Below, piece after piece: positions 18,901 through 27,083 of a stretch of DNA of 64,000 bases. The notes beneath the pieces are model-generated. The model had not been told where the DNA came from and made no database searches. It saw only the letters and a list, made by a program, of their open reading frames with translations. Source of the DNA: Myxococcales bacterium (GTDB lineage: Bacteria; Myxococcota_A; Polyangia; Polyangiales; Polyangiaceae). The position numbers and the translations under genes were made by a program. Position 1 is the stretch's first letter, and every line of letters starts with the position of its first letter. The stretch spans positions 17,069 to 81,068 of the forward strand of contig SECP01000044.1 of the NCBI GenBank assembly GCA_004193285.1, written 5' to 3'.

Positions 18901-20836
18901 CAGCAGCACGCGGCAAAGCGAGGCCACCGTGAACCCGACCTCGGTGACGTTCACTCAGGCGAACTGGGCCTCGCCGCAGAAAATTACGGTCACCGGCGTG
19001 AACGATGACATGCAAGACGGCGATCAGCCGGTGCGCATCGACATCGCCGCCGCCACCAGCACGGACGCGCTCTACAAGGGAATGGACGCGGCAGACGTCA
19101 CCGTCAATAACCGCGACAACGACACCGCCGAGATCCAGGTCGTTCAGATCTCCAGTCGCACCAGCGAGTCCGGCGCGACCGCTACCTTCAGCGTCGCGCT
19201 AAGAACGCAGCCTTCGGGCGGCGCCACCGTGTCGCTCTCGCTCGCGAGCAGCAACGAAACGGAGGGCACGCTCAGCGCGGCCGCCCTGACCTTCACGGAC
19301 GTGAATTGGAAGTCGCCACAGCTGGTAACGGTCACCGGCATCGAGGACGACAGCACCGCGGATGGTGACCAGCCCTTTTCGGTCAGCTTCGGCGCCTCCA
19401 AGAGCGCGGACAAGAACTACAGCGGAAAGACGCCGCTGCCGCTCTCCTTCACCAACCTGGACAACGACAGCCCCGGCATCGTGGTCAGCCCGCTCACGGG
19501 CGAAACGAGTGAAGACCTCGAGCAGATGTCGTTCACGGTCGTGCTGCAGTCCAAGCCCAAGGCAGACGTGAAGATACCCGTCGCGAGCACGGACGAGACC
19601 GAGGGCAAGGCGAGCACCTCCCTCCTCACGTTTACCAGCGCCAACTGGAGCGCGAAGCAAACCGTGACCGTCACCGGCGTGGACGACGTAGAGCACGACG
19701 GCTCTCCCAACTACAAGGTGACGCTCGGCGCGCCCACGAGCACGGACAAGGGCTACGCCCAACTGGAGCCTGACGACGTGAGCCTCGTCAACGTGGACAA
19801 CGACATCCCTGGCTTCGTGGTGAGCCTCGCGGAGGGCAACACGACGGAGGCGGGCGCCAAGACGCGCTTCAGCATTCGCCTGCGCTCGAAGCCGAAGGGG
19901 CCGGTCACGATCCCAGTCGCCACCAGCGACGACAACGAAGGCAGCTTGGTCGCCAAAGAGGTCGTGCTCACTGCGGACGAGTGGAACCTGCCCCATTTCG
20001 TGGATGTCTTCGGCGAGGATGACCTCGAGCAGGACGGAGACCAGCCCTACACCATCGTGACGGGCCTCTCATCGAGCCCCGACGATCCGGACTACGACAA
20101 AAAGATCGTGCCCGACGTGAGCGTGACGAACATAGACAACGACACCGCTGGTTTCCTGGTGAGCCGCGCCAACGGGCACACCAGTGAAGCAGGCGGCAAG
20201 GCCACGTTCACGGTCGTCCTCAAGTCCAAGCCCACGGGCCCCGTCTCCATTCCCCTCGTCAGTGGCAACGAAGCCGAAGGCACCCTCGTCGTCGACAAGC
20301 TGGACTTTACCGCGGGCACTTGGAACATGGTGCAGACCGTGAGCGTGACCGGCGCGAACGACGACATCGCCGATGGCAATGTCGAGTACAAAATCTTGCT
20401 CGGCAAAGCGACGAGCACGGATCCGAACTACACGGGCAAGGATCCGGACGACGTCACTCTCACCAATGACGACAACGACAGCGCCGCTCTGCTGGTGAGT
20501 ATGCCCGCGGTGGCAACGACGGGAGAGGCCGCGACCGCGGCGACCGTCACTTTCCAAGTCGTGCTCAGCTCCAAGCCCAAGGGCAACGTCACGGTGGCGC
20601 TGACGAGCACCAACGCCTTGGAGGGAATCATCGTGACCCCCCTGACGAGCGTCCTCACGTTCACGGCCAGCAATTGGTCCATTCCTCAGGACGTGGTCGT
20701 TCAAGGGGTGAACGACGCGGAGGCAGACGGCGACGTCGGTTACGCGATCACGGTGGGGCCACCGGAGAGCAGCGACCCTGGCTACAACACGCTGATGGCC
20801 CAAAGCGTCCAACTGCAGAACCTGGACGACGATTGA
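15905..20836 (+). CDS. Giant lipoprotein of 14 Calx-beta-like repeats
   Basis: 1,643 residues from ATG 15905. Signal peptide with lipobox LGGC (Cys23), then 14 tandem repeats of roughly 114 residues. Each repeat runs from a 'G-[IF]-x-V-x-P..GL-x-T-[TS]-E..ATFTV-x-L' strand pair, through 'EGTVSP..LTFT..NW..PQTVTVTGV-D-D..DG-x-Q-x-Y', to a closing 'V-x-N-x-D-[ND]-D-[ST]-A'. The acidic D-x-D-N-D turns suggest Ca2+ binding, as in Calx-beta and cadherin-like folds. The last repeat ends exactly at the stop, so there is no extra C-terminal domain. Probably a long extracellular filament or adhesin anchored by lipid. Translationally coupled to the PEGA-type gene before it. Confidence 0.88.
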   Translation: MIGLPMRMRCLVVALMALALGGCTSLLGDFSYDEKAGRRGIQGTPDQGAIVVLPVSGLVTTEGGGKATFTVHLAQEPTAPVFIGLKSSNENEGVVSPSTLTFTKDNFAAPQMVQITGVDDLLEDGPQAYEVDTSLAISDDPFFLGLDPLDPGVTNTDNDTAGVTVTPPGGLVTSESGTEATFTIQLNKKPSADVTIPLSTDTPSEGTVAPALVTFTELNWMAPQTVTVMGVNDEVKDGARPYKVLTENATSTDAKYAGLDVPDISVTNLDNDTAGIVLTPSTGLMTYEPAIMTSLTIALSSPPTGNVVVGLSTSDTSEGKVSPTSVTFTPANWMAPQTLSVTGEDDTRVDGDQQYQVLTTILSSEDADYLTLATLPKADVTNVDNDYARIVVEPMSGLSTSEDSEAATFTVTLLSKPNGQVKVDVASQRPDEGVATPPLLTFTEENWAAPQTVTVMGVDDLVADGPQSYVVRVKPNAETADSGYLALLEQDVTLANVDNDSAGFKVNPVKGLVTTEGGGTATFTIELTSQPRASVVIPLTSSDGTEGTVSPNQLVFTTDNYKSAQTVTVRGVSDDVHDGDQPYRIVTEAPISDDAEYEKLDVPNVEVLNQDDDSAGITVEPKDKTLVTAENGQTATFTVRLNSEPKADVVLTLDSTDPAEGVASPKTLRLTPANWRAPQTVTVKGQQDSVNDGDRSYRIKFGPVQSDDADYGGDPEKLRPLDVRCSNVDDDSAFIRVINGTGLTTSEKVGSAPATFQVALGSQPKANVSIAISSSRTTEGTVSPAMLQFTPINWSSPQTVTITGVDEKVQDGPQQFFVLFAPSTSGDGDYQGILPNPSNVSVTNQDDDSAGILVKAAANLATSEPNGMATFTVELTSQPTADVTIPLASSNVKEGTVSPASLIFTAANWSAPRTVTLTGVDDKVQDGNQQYSVSVGPSTSTDAKYNPKTASDVKVVNLDDDTAAILVSSVTGTMSEDGTSASFTLALQTQPTAEVKVAVSSTRQSEATVNPTSVTFTQANWASPQKITVTGVNDDMQDGDQPVRIDIAAATSTDALYKGMDAADVTVNNRDNDTAEIQVVQISSRTSESGATATFSVALRTQPSGGATVSLSLASSNETEGTLSAAALTFTDVNWKSPQLVTVTGIEDDSTADGDQPFSVSFGASKSADKNYSGKTPLPLSFTNLDNDSPGIVVSPLTGETSEDLEQMSFTVVLQSKPKADVKIPVASTDETEGKASTSLLTFTSANWSAKQTVTVTGVDDVEHDGSPNYKVTLGAPTSTDKGYAQLEPDDVSLVNVDNDIPGFVVSLAEGNTTEAGAKTRFSIRLRSKPKGPVTIPVATSDDNEGSLVAKEVVLTADEWNLPHFVDVFGEDDLEQDGDQPYTIVTGLSSSPDDPDYDKKIVPDVSVTNIDNDTAGFLVSRANGHTSEAGGKATFTVVLKSKPTGPVSIPLVSGNEAEGTLVVDKLDFTAGTWNMVQTVSVTGANDDIADGNVEYKILLGKATSTDPNYTGKDPDDVTLTNDDNDSAALLVSMPAVATTGEAATAATVTFQVVLSSKPKGNVTVALTSTNALEGIIVTPLTSVLTFTASNWSIPQDVVVQGVNDAEADGDVGYAITVGPPESSDPGYNTLMAQSVQLQNLDDD
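16052..20836 (+). repeat. 14 tandem ~342-bp coding repeats (Calx-beta-like)
   Basis: In-frame tandem units of about 342 bases inside the giant lipoprotein gene. Unit boundaries are visible at the recurring codons for N-x-D-N/D-D-S/T-A, for example near 16380, 16722, 17400, 17745 and 18105. The units are diverged at nucleotide level, so they look old rather than recently amplified. Confidence 0.85.
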
Positions 20837-20966
20837 TGCCTAGACGGACGTTCAAGCGCTACGCGTGCGCTACAAAAATACCATGCCCGCGGATCGAGAC
20901 GAAGCGCTCCTGAGGCACTCGGATTACAGCCCAGCTCCGAAAGTAGCTACACTCCAGCCTGCAGCG

Positions 20967-22271
20967 ATGAGCGACGACCCCGGCGTCATAGATAAAGGTT
21001 GGGACGCGCTGCCCGACTACACGGACAAGCCGGGTGACGGTGAGGACGCAGTCACGGTGTCCATCTCCACTACACCTGGCGAGTGGCTGGTGAACACCAC
21101 GGACGCCGTCGTCGTGCCCATGAGCATGATCGAGGTGGTGGAGGCGCTTCGGTCGCAAAAGCTGAACGAGCGCTCGCTGGTTTGGCGCGCCGGGATGCAG
21201 GAGTGGGCGCCAGTCGAGAAGGTGCCGCAGCTGATGCTTGCGGCGCGCATGCCGAGCATCATGCCGCCCCCGAGCTCGGGCCCGGCGCGGACGGCGCGCA
21301 CCACCAGGCCTCCTCCCAAACCAGCGCGCTCGACCCCGCCACCGGCAGGGGTGACGACGCTGCCTTCTTTTCCCAGCTCCGCTGCGCCGCTCGCGGCCTC
21401 GCCTTCGAGCGCGTCCGCGGTCATCCGCACGCCGTTGCCCCCGCCGCCGAGCTTTGCGGCTCGCGCTCCCGTGGGAACCGAGCCGCTGGCGAGCCGCAGG
21501 GCGACCCTGCCGTTCGGTATGCCGACGCTTGCGACGAGCGCCTCCCGGCCCACGCAGAGCAGGCCAACGCCGCGGCCCGCCTTGCCCCCGCCGGGTCCGG
21601 ACGACTCCGAGGTGCTGGCCGTCTATGATCGACCGGCCGCGACGATCAGCTTCGATTTGGTTCCAGAAGTGCCAGCGCGCACCGTCAGCGCCCCTTCTCC
21701 GCTGCTGCCGCAAACCCTCGCGCCCACCACGACGGACAACGCGCCCCGCCGCTCGCCGGTACCGCCGCCCAGGAACGCGGACCTGAGCGTCGTCGCGGCC
21801 CGTGATTTCCGGCAAGCGCAGCAGTTCTCCAAGCGCCTGATTGTGGCGTCCTCCGTGGGCTCCGCGCTCGTCGCTTCGTTGCTCACGCTGTGGCTGTCGC
21901 GCGGGGCGCCCCCTCGGCCTGCCGCCGCACCAGCGCCGCAACCCGTGCAAGCGTTGACTCAAGCCGCGCCGCCGGTCAGTCCGCCGCCACCCGCGGTGTC
22001 ACCACCAGAGCCGGTCGCAACCGCGGAGGCGGCGACCCCGGAGCCCTCGGCCAAGCCCAAAGCCAAGCGCAAAGCGCGGGCTTGGCGACCGCCGGCGAAA
22101 GCCGCGCCGGCTACGGGCACGACGGACGAGCCGGCGACCACGGAGCCGAAGGCAGAGCCCAATCCGTACGACGTGCAGCTGGAGGAAGAGGCGCCCAAGA
22201 CCCCGCCGCCCACTCCCAGCTTGGATCTCGAGAGCATCATTCGCGCTGAAGCGAACCAGCCGGGTTCTTGA
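20967..22271 (+). CDS. GYF_2-domain membrane protein with Pro/Ala-rich linkers
   Basis: 434 residues from ATG 20967 (start MSDDPGVIDKGW). The frame is open to 20865, with other starts at 20865 and 20883. I prefer 20967 because a plausible promoter (TTACAG 20924-20929, TACACT 20948-20953, 18-base spacer) lies just upstream. A GYF_2 domain (about residues 35-90: EWLVNTTDAVVVPMSMIEVV through WAPVEKVPQL) is followed by a long Pro/Ser/Ala region, one membrane helix (about 290-310: SSVGSALVASLLTLWL) and a second Pro/Ala/Lys-rich tail. GYF_2 domains bind Pro-rich partners; in myxobacteria they occur in envelope-bound regulatory proteins. Function unknown. Confidence 0.78.
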   Translation: MSDDPGVIDKGWDALPDYTDKPGDGEDAVTVSISTTPGEWLVNTTDAVVVPMSMIEVVEALRSQKLNERSLVWRAGMQEWAPVEKVPQLMLAARMPSIMPPPSSGPARTARTTRPPPKPARSTPPPAGVTTLPSFPSSAAPLAASPSSASAVIRTPLPPPPSFAARAPVGTEPLASRRATLPFGMPTLATSASRPTQSRPTPRPALPPPGPDDSEVLAVYDRPAATISFDLVPEVPARTVSAPSPLLPQTLAPTTTDNAPRRSPVPPPRNADLSVVAARDFRQAQQFSKRLIVASSVGSALVASLLTLWLSRGAPPRPAAAPAPQPVQALTQAAPPVSPPPPAVSPPEPVATAEAATPEPSAKPKAKRKARAWRPPAKAAPATGTTDEPATTEPKAEPNPYDVQLEEEAPKTPPPTPSLDLESIIRAEANQPGS

Positions 22272-22274
22272 CGG

Positions 22275-22652
22275 ATGATCTTGCGGCTCGACCACATCAA
22301 CGTGCGAACGGCGAACCTCGCGGGGCTCGTCCAATTTTACACGGAGGTGCTCGGCATGTCCGAAGGCGAGCGGCCGCCGCTGGGCTTCTCCGGGGCCTGG
22401 CTGTATGCCGGAGGCGCGCCCGTCATTCATCTCGTGGAGGTCGCGGAGCCGCCGAAGCCAGAGGGCGCGCTACGGCTCGAGCACTTCGCGTTCGCGGCGA
22501 CCGGCCTCGCGGAGCTCATCACTCGCCTCCACGCGCAAGGGGTGGACTTTCGAGAGAGTCGCCAGCCCGGCACCGGCAACGTCATCATCAATATGCATGA
22601 CCCGGACGGCAACCGGCTGCACCTGGACTTTCCGGCTACCGAAGCCGGCTGA
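22275..22652 (+). CDS. VOC-superfamily (glyoxalase-like) protein
   Basis: 125 residues, the normal length for a single vicinal-oxygen-chelate domain pair. Two beta-alpha-beta-beta-beta halves are visible: LDHINVRTANLAGLVQFYTEVLG (first metal His in LDHIN) and LEHFAFAATGLAELITRLHAQG, ending with the typical DPDGNRLHLDF. Metal ligands are likely the His of LDHIN, a His in VIHLVEV or LEHFAF, and a Glu/Asp near the end. The substrate cannot be told; candidates are glyoxalase I-like, extradiol dioxygenase-like or fosfomycin-resistance-like functions. It starts 3 bases after the GYF_2 stop and converges on the next lipoprotein gene with 3 bases between. Confidence 0.88.
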   Translation: MILRLDHINVRTANLAGLVQFYTEVLGMSEGERPPLGFSGAWLYAGGAPVIHLVEVAEPPKPEGALRLEHFAFAATGLAELITRLHAQGVDFRESRQPGTGNVIINMHDPDGNRLHLDFPATEAG

Positions 22653-22655
22653 GCG

Positions 22656-25253
22656 TCACCACTCGATGCCGAGGCGCCGCACGAGGCCTTGCCCGTCTCG
22701 GGAGTCCGCCACGTAGGCGACGTTGCCGCGCAGCACCGGCGCGACCGCCGCCGCGCTGGGCGAGCCCAGGCCGAGCAAGCGCACCGGCCGCGGCGTCGAG
22801 CTCGGCCGCCACTCGAAGCCGTAGAGCTCGCCGCGGCCCTCCGACTCGACGCTCGCCAGCACTCGGCAGCCTGCGTCGCGGCACTCCAATCCAAGACCGC
22901 GCGCCGCGCCGGCCTCCAGAGGAACGACCGTGACCGAGCCGCTCACGTCGCCGTCTTCACCGACCGTCGCCAGCCGCACGCTGGAGGGGGCGCCCTCCGT
23001 GCCCTCTTCCAGCCAGGCCAGCACGGTGGTGGACCCGAGCGCGCTGACCCGCGCTGCAAACGAGTGCGGGCGAGTGCTCGTCAGCTGGTGCTCGGTGCCT
23101 TCCCGCGAGCCGTCCGCCTTCAAGAAAGCGCCGTAAATGTCGGCCCAGCCGGGCTCCTCCGCGCCGCGCGCGTCCGCCCACACCGCGTAGGGTTTGCCGG
23201 AGAGCTTCGTGAGGAGCAGGTCCGACGCCGCGCCCTCCGCCGTCGTCAGCCGCTGCTCCGCGCCGGCGCGCTCCAGCGCGCGGCTCACGCGCTGGGCGTA
23301 AACCTCCGCGTCACCGGTGCGCTCGTCCACCCAAGAAACTAGGTAGCCGCCTTCCACCGTGAGCGCGGCCACGTCACTCACGTCCCCGGTCTTGTGCGTG
23401 AGCATGCGCTGCTGGCCGCGCTTGCCGTCCGCGCCCAGAGCGGTGAGAAATACCTGAGGCTGCCCCTTATCCAGGCCCGTCCACGCGGCGAGCGATTCGG
23501 CGAAGCTCAAGCCGCCGAGCGAGTGGGCGCGGAGCGAGATCACCTGCTCGGAAGCCAGCGGCTTGCTGCTGTCCCCAGCGAACGCGCGCAGCGCGACGCG
23601 CGCGCGGAGCGGCTCGAGCCGGCCATCTTCCGCCGGCTTGGTCAGCTTTTGCCAAGGCGTGGTCGGATCGAAATCCGTCACGTAGCCGACGTAGCGACTT
23701 TCGCCCACGGAGGCGACGGAGATGTGCGACAGCGCGGCGGGAGCTCGCACCAAGATCTCGCTGGAGGCGACCCGTGGACGCGCCAGCGGCTCCGACTCTT
23801 CCGCTGCCGCGCGATATGGAGACTCGCGGAAGGGCAGCGGCACCGCGTAGAGCGCGGCGGGGCTGCGGCTCGGGGCGGCGAGCGCAAAGCAGCCCGAAGC
23901 GCGGCACGTGAGCCCCCAGCCCAGATCCGCCGCGCGGCCGCCCAAGGCGTCCAACAGGAGCGGCTCGGAGGTCTGCAGCTTGAGCTCGGGCGAGAGCGCC
24001 ACGAAAGTCGGCACCGCGACCCTGCCCTCACAGCTGTCCTCCACCCCGCACGCGGGCGCGAGCGTGAGCGCGGCCAGGCCGCCGGCGTGAGCCGCGAGCT
24101 CCGGCGCGCTGCCATCCACCCGCGAAAAGAGCAGCCGCGCGTGGGCGCCGCTGCCTTTGCCCGCGCTGTCCAGCGCGGAGATCTCGAAGAACCGAGCGCC
24201 TTCCGGACGCTCCGCCAAGTTCTCCCAGACCAAGAACGCGGCGGCGCGCGGCGAAGCGCCCGGCACGAGCGCCAGCACGGCTTGCTCGCCGAGCGCCGGC
24301 ACCGCAGCGGCGGCGGCGGCGCGTACGGCGCCGGACGCCTCCACCACCGCGGTCATCGCGCGGGGCTCCACTTGCTCGCGGTCCGACCACGCCAGCACGA
24401 ACGCGTCCGACGTCCCCACCAGGTCCAGGTCCAGCGCGGCGCGTCCTCCGAGCTCCACCGTTTTTTCCGGCTTGCCACTGGGACCGAGCAGGTCCAGCGC
24501 GACCGCGCCGCTGATGCAGCCGGTCGGCCCCGGGCGAACGCTGGCGACCGCGGCTCGCCCGGCCGCGTTCGTCGCCTGCCAAACGCAAGCCTTGGAGGTG
24601 ACGAGCACGGGCGCAGCTTTGCCGTCCACCGTGGCGGGGAGCGCGTACACGCTCGCCGGGTCGCCCGCCTTTGCCGCCGCCGCTTGCTCCGCCCAGAGCA
24701 GCAGCGGCTGGGCACCGGAGTGGACGAAGCCGACCCACAGCACCCGAGCGCTGCGCTCGGCGAGCGTCGTCGGTCCCCACACCGCGGCGCCGTCCGCGCG
24801 CAGTGCGGTCAAGTCTATCGAGGTGTTTTTGGCGCCGCGCCGCGTCGTCACGACCGCGAAGCGCGGCGCCCCCGGCATTCGAGCCGAAGCCTCGCCGAAG
24901 CCTCGCACGAGCACCAGGTCCAGCTCCGCCGCCAGCGAAGCGACGCGCTGCGCGGCCGCCGGGACTCCCTTTGCGTCGATGGGCGCGACCAGCAGCTTGC
25001 GCGCGTCCCCCGCCGCCTCGGCCCAAACTGCGACCGACGCGTCTCCGTCGCGGCCGACGTAGGGGCCGATGACGTCTGTCACTTCTGCGAAGCGATGAGC
25101 CGCGAGTGGCGGCTGGGACTTCGTGGCGCCGCGCTTGGCGCGGTCCAGCGTCACGGATGGACGATCGAGCGGAGATGTCGTTGGCAGCGGGCCACCACAG
25201 CTGAGCGCGATGGCGGCCGAGCAGCCTGTCGAGAGTAGCGAGCGGCTCCGCAC
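22656..25253 (-). CDS. Large lipoprotein, probably beta-propeller-like
   Basis: 865 residues. Signal sequence with lipobox ALSC followed by GG (Cys at about 19). The rest is Ala/Gly-rich and beta-rich with recurrent short blocks such as AVVTTRRGAKN, VLVWAE-like stretches, YLVSWVDERTGDAEVYAQRV and KPYAVWADARG. These resemble repeated blades of extracellular beta-propeller proteins in which each blade reports 'value and Asp-turn'. No catalytic motif seen. Its start is 34 bases from the divergent histidine kinase gene at 25288. Confidence 0.72.
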   Translation of the reverse strand: MRSRSLLSTGCSAAIALSCGGPLPTTSPLDRPSVTLDRAKRGATKSQPPLAAHRFAEVTDVIGPYVGRDGDASVAVWAEAAGDARKLLVAPIDAKGVPAAAQRVASLAAELDLVLVRGFGEASARMPGAPRFAVVTTRRGAKNTSIDLTALRADGAAVWGPTTLAERSARVLWVGFVHSGAQPLLLWAEQAAAAKAGDPASVYALPATVDGKAAPVLVTSKACVWQATNAAGRAAVASVRPGPTGCISGAVALDLLGPSGKPEKTVELGGRAALDLDLVGTSDAFVLAWSDREQVEPRAMTAVVEASGAVRAAAAAAVPALGEQAVLALVPGASPRAAAFLVWENLAERPEGARFFEISALDSAGKGSGAHARLLFSRVDGSAPELAAHAGGLAALTLAPACGVEDSCEGRVAVPTFVALSPELKLQTSEPLLLDALGGRAADLGWGLTCRASGCFALAAPSRSPAALYAVPLPFRESPYRAAAEESEPLARPRVASSEILVRAPAALSHISVASVGESRYVGYVTDFDPTTPWQKLTKPAEDGRLEPLRARVALRAFAGDSSKPLASEQVISLRAHSLGGLSFAESLAAWTGLDKGQPQVFLTALGADGKRGQQRMLTHKTGDVSDVAALTVEGGYLVSWVDERTGDAEVYAQRVSRALERAGAEQRLTTAEGAASDLLLTKLSGKPYAVWADARGAEEPGWADIYGAFLKADGSREGTEHQLTSTRPHSFAARVSALGSTTVLAWLEEGTEGAPSSVRLATVGEDGDVSGSVTVVPLEAGAARGLGLECRDAGCRVLASVESEGRGELYGFEWRPSSTPRPVRLLGLGSPSAAAVAPVLRGNVAYVADSRDGQGLVRRLGIEW

Positions 25254-25287
25254 CGCGGCAGCCTAGCACTGTTGTAGGCTGCCAGTC

Positions 25288-26949
25288 GTGAGTCTGGCAG
25301 AGCGTCTTGGCCTAGCGATCTTCGCGCTGACCGTGGGCGTGCTGCTGGCGCTCGGGCTCGGCGTCCGAGAAGCGTGGCGCGTCGCGGAAGAGCGCAGCTT
25401 CGAAGCCGCTTTCACGCAAGCGCTGGTGCCGCTCGGAGACCAGCTGGCCGGCGAGATCACTCAACTGCCGGAGCTCGTGCGGCCGCTCTGCCAGGACGAC
25501 CCACTGCTGGACAGCGCGCTGGTCGGCTTGGTCTCCGACGATTTGGCAGCGCGCCGCCTGCCGATCAGCCTGCGCGTGCCCAAATTGGCAAAAGCGCTGA
25601 ACCTCACCGAGCTCACGGTGCTCACTTCATCCGGCGAAATCTTGGGCTCGACCTCGCCGGGCCGGGTCGGTCAGAAGAGCGCGGAGCTCGTGACCCGCGT
25701 GGCCAAAGCACCGCCGACCGCGAAGCTGGAGGGCGAGGGCAAGAACCTCACGATTTCGGCCGCGTGCGTCAAGCGCGACGAGCAGCGTACCAAGCTGTGG
25801 GTCGGCGTGCTCGCCACGCGGAATCTGGACGCAGTGCTGTCGCGGATCGGAAAGAGCTCCGGGGTGGAGCTGTCCCTGGAGGCGCCACCGCTCTCCAAGG
25901 AGCGACTGCAGCGCACGCTCTCGCTGGGTGAAAAAACGGGTATCTCGATCACCGCCGCGCGCTCACGCCGCGCGCTCCTGTCCACGGTGGAGCAGCTGGA
26001 CCTCACCGTGCTGCTCATCGGCAGCGCTACCCTCGCCTCCGCCCTCCTCATCACCGTGCTGCTCTCACGTGGGCTGGCCAAGCCGGTGCGCGCGCTCGCC
26101 GAGCAGGCGCAGCGAGTGATTCACGGCGACCCGCAGCCGGTGGTCGCCACCGGCGCGAGAGAGCTGGTCGAAGCCGCGGAGGCGTTCAATCGCGCCATCG
26201 CGGACCTGGTCGCCCTGCGCAAGCGCCTCGCGGTTACCGAGCGCATCGCGGCCCGGCGCGAGATCGCCCGGCGGGTGGCGCACGAAATCAAAAATCCACT
26301 GTTGCCCATCCGCGCTTCGGTGGAGACTCTGCGCCGGCTGCGCGCCCGACAAGACCCTGCCTTCGACGAGTACTTCGACGAGGCCACGCGCACCGTGCTG
26401 GACGAGGTCGCGCGGATCAGCAACATCGTGAGCGAGTTCACGCGGTTCGCACGCCTGCCGGCGCCGCAGCCGGCGGCGTTCGACGTGGAGGAAGCGGTGC
26501 GCGCGGTCGTGCAGCTGCACGGCAGCTCCGGCGCTCCCCTCTACCTCCGCGCGGACTCGGTCCCGGAGCTCGTGGCCGACAAAGACCAGGTCGTGCAGGT
26601 GGTGACCAATCTCGTCCAAAATGCGCAGCAAGCCTTGGCGGATCGCCCCGGGGGGCGGGTGGAGGTGCGGCTCACGCGCGAACAGGACAAACTGGTGCTC
26701 GCCGTCACCGACAACGGCCCCGGTATCGCACCCGAGATGCGCGGCAGGTTGTTCGAGCCCTACGCCACCACCAAGGCGGAAGGCACCGGCCTCGGGCTCG
26801 CCATCGTCGAGCGCATCGTGGTGGAGCACGGGGGCGAGATCACCGCCGGCGACGCACCCGGGGGTGGCGCCAGCTTCGTCGTCAAGTTGCCGCTGTCCGG
26901 CCCAACCTTGCTGCCGGAGGCCCCGCGCGAAAGCGCGTTCGAGCCGTAA
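25288..26949 (+). CDS. Membrane sensor histidine kinase (NtrY-like), no adjacent regulator
   Basis: 553 residues, GTG start. Two membrane helices (about 7-27 and 232-256) enclose a ~200-residue extracytoplasmic sensor domain. A HAMP domain follows (about 257-310), then a HisKA-type dimerisation helix with phosphoacceptor His332 in RRVAHEIKNPLLP. The ATPase domain has an N box (NLVQNAQQAL, about 441-450), G1 (DNGPGIAP) and G2 (GTGLGLAIV). The H-box HEIKNPL and layout match NtrY-type kinases. No response regulator gene lies nearby, so it is an orphan kinase. The chemoreceptor gene follows on the same strand after about 100 bases. Confidence 0.92.
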   Translation: MSLAERLGLAIFALTVGVLLALGLGVREAWRVAEERSFEAAFTQALVPLGDQLAGEITQLPELVRPLCQDDPLLDSALVGLVSDDLAARRLPISLRVPKLAKALNLTELTVLTSSGEILGSTSPGRVGQKSAELVTRVAKAPPTAKLEGEGKNLTISAACVKRDEQRTKLWVGVLATRNLDAVLSRIGKSSGVELSLEAPPLSKERLQRTLSLGEKTGISITAARSRRALLSTVEQLDLTVLLIGSATLASALLITVLLSRGLAKPVRALAEQAQRVIHGDPQPVVATGARELVEAAEAFNRAIADLVALRKRLAVTERIAARREIARRVAHEIKNPLLPIRASVETLRRLRARQDPAFDEYFDEATRTVLDEVARISNIVSEFTRFARLPAPQPAAFDVEEAVRAVVQLHGSSGAPLYLRADSVPELVADKDQVVQVVTNLVQNAQQALADRPGGRVEVRLTREQDKLVLAVTDNGPGIAPEMRGRLFEPYATTKAEGTGLGLAIVERIVVEHGGEITAGDAPGGGASFVVKLPLSGPTLLPEAPRESAFEP

Positions 26950-27083
26950 ACGGGCAAGGCCCCGCCCCTTATTGAACCAGCCTGCCCCGCCCTCCGCATG
27001 CGGGCGCCAAGCCGGCCAAGACAACCGAAAAAAACTATGCTTTCGTCATGGGCTCAGTCTTTCAACGCTCAGGGTCGAGCCGT

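Noticed and set aside
23394..25238. 614-codon plus-strand open frame
   Set aside because: Arg/Ala/Gly-rich shadow of the lipoprotein on the other strand.
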